Part shown: in pieces, positions 7,735 to 7,957 of the stretch
Layout: each line of letters opens with the position of its first letter
Position numbering within the stretch: position 1 is the first letter of the stretch
NCBI GenBank assembly: GCA_009930445.1
Contig: RZYD01000099.1
Coordinates: 1 to 7,957 of the forward strand
DNA: 7,957 nucleotides
Reading direction: 5' to 3'
Origin: Bacteroidia bacterium
GTDB taxonomy: Bacteria; Bacteroidota; Bacteroidia; Bacteroidales; BM520
The notes under the pieces: model-generated
Databases searched by the model: none
What the model was told of the DNA's origin: nothing
Seen by the model: the letters and a program-made list of their open reading frames with translations, nothing else
Position numbers and translations under genes: made by a program

Positions 7735-7865
7735 GGCGGTAACACGCGGTATATTTTATTGCCGAGTTAGTGCTAATATGAAAGTTTGTGGCTCGCTTCA
7801 AACTTCATCGTGGCTTGACAGTGTCGTGCTCCGAAATCGGCAACAAAAACATACCGCCATCCGTT
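7735..7865. repeat. Complete structured attC-like repeat element
   Basis: This roughly 130-base non-coding element has imperfect inverted arms, 7746-7765 and 7837-7857 (GCGGTAT at one end, ATACCGC at the other), that pair except for two mismatches and one bulged A. Inside is a smaller hairpin: GAAAGTTTG (7780-7788) with CAAACTTC (7799-7806), 10-base loop. Outside the arms, AAC (7741-7743) faces GTT (7863-7865). The right side matches the element at 1-96. GGCGGTAAC (7735-7743) is the exact reverse complement of GTTACCGCC at 88-96. Size, nested imperfect palindrome and AAC...GTT ends resemble an integron attC site, but the ends do not fit the RYYYAAC/GTTRRRY consensus beyond TAAC/GTT. It may belong to another recombination or repeat family. 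Confidence 0.65.
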
Positions 7866-7897
7866 CAAGGGAATCCCTTCGGGCTCCCCTTGAACGG
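7861..7897. repeat. Long GC-rich hairpin
   Basis: CCGTTCAAGGG (7861-7871) pairs perfectly with CCCTTGAACGG (7887-7897). The stem continues after a mismatch with an A-T pair, then another mismatch and CCC/GGG closing a TTC loop (7878-7880). No T-run follows, so it is not a standard intrinsic terminator. It overlaps the right end of the structured element and may be the join between two such elements. Confidence 0.75.
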
Positions 7898-7957
7898 TCC
7901 GGCGGAACCCTGCGTTAGGGTAGTGCCCGAAGGCACTCCCCAGAACAATGCGGAAAC
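7898..7957. other. GC-rich tail with small hairpin, possible left part of a further element
   Basis: This stretch has clearly higher G+C than the operon and no credible gene. AGTGCC (7922-7927) pairs with GGCACT (7932-7937) around a CGAA loop. GCGTTAGGGTAGT (7912-7924) resembles GAGTTAGTGCTAAT (7764-7777) in the left half of the complete element, so a third, GC-richer element may begin here and continue beyond the window. The similarity is short and this reading is tentative. Confidence 0.35.

Noticed and set aside
7735..7865. Canonical class 1-type integron attC site
   Set aside because: The ends keep only TAAC and GTT of the RYYYAAC/GTTRRRY consensus and no integrase gene is present, so only the looser term attC-like is used.
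7861..7897. Hairpin as an intrinsic terminator of the operon
   Set aside because: It lies over 360 bases after the last stop codon, has no T-run after it and shares its left arm with the end of the structured element.
7495..7918. Open frames downstream of the operon (minus 7495-7704, plus 7559-7918)
   Set aside because: The plus frame crosses the repeat, the whole folded element and the hairpin; the minus frame lies in the repeat. Neither product looks like a protein, and the DNA there is explained by inverted and direct repeats.

Overview
The window looks like accessory DNA from a Bacteroidota bacterium. The coding DNA is very AT-rich, none of the three starts has a Shine-Dalgarno sequence (common in that phylum), and the protein sequences fit. 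The assignment is an inference from style, because no marker gene is present.

Layout. Bases 1-96 hold the right-hand part of a folded, non-coding repeat element. Bases 97-350 are a gene-free leader that carries one copy of a 53-bp repeat. Three genes follow on the + strand, 7 and 4 bases apart, and almost certainly form one operon: a superfamily 1B (RecD/Dda-like) helicase (351-1790); a 1395-residue protein with Sm-like, IF2-N-like, cold-shock-like, TPR, beta-sandwich and C-terminal P-loop ATPase regions (1798-5985); and a 502-residue AAA_16-type ATPase ending in a HEPN domain with the RNase motif RNPLAH (5990-7498). Bases 7499-7957 contain no credible gene. They hold the second copy of the 53-bp repeat, a complete copy of the folded element (7735-7865), and a GC-rich tail with two hairpins.

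How it may work. A helicase, a large protein with several predicted nucleic-acid-binding domains next to a switch-type ATPase, and an ATPase coupled to a likely RNase resemble a sense-and-kill defence module. The first two proteins would detect or process foreign nucleic acid, and ATPase signalling would release HEPN RNA cleavage. I do not recognise this three-gene combination as a named system, and the defence role is inferred from domains and context.

The other main observation is the packaging. The operon lies between two same-orientation copies of a structured element about 7.77 kb apart. The first nine bases of the unit (88-96) are the exact reverse complement of the left end of the element closing it (7735-7743). 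This is the geometry of an integron gene cassette and its attC site, although the core sequence does not match the integron consensus and no integrase is in the window.
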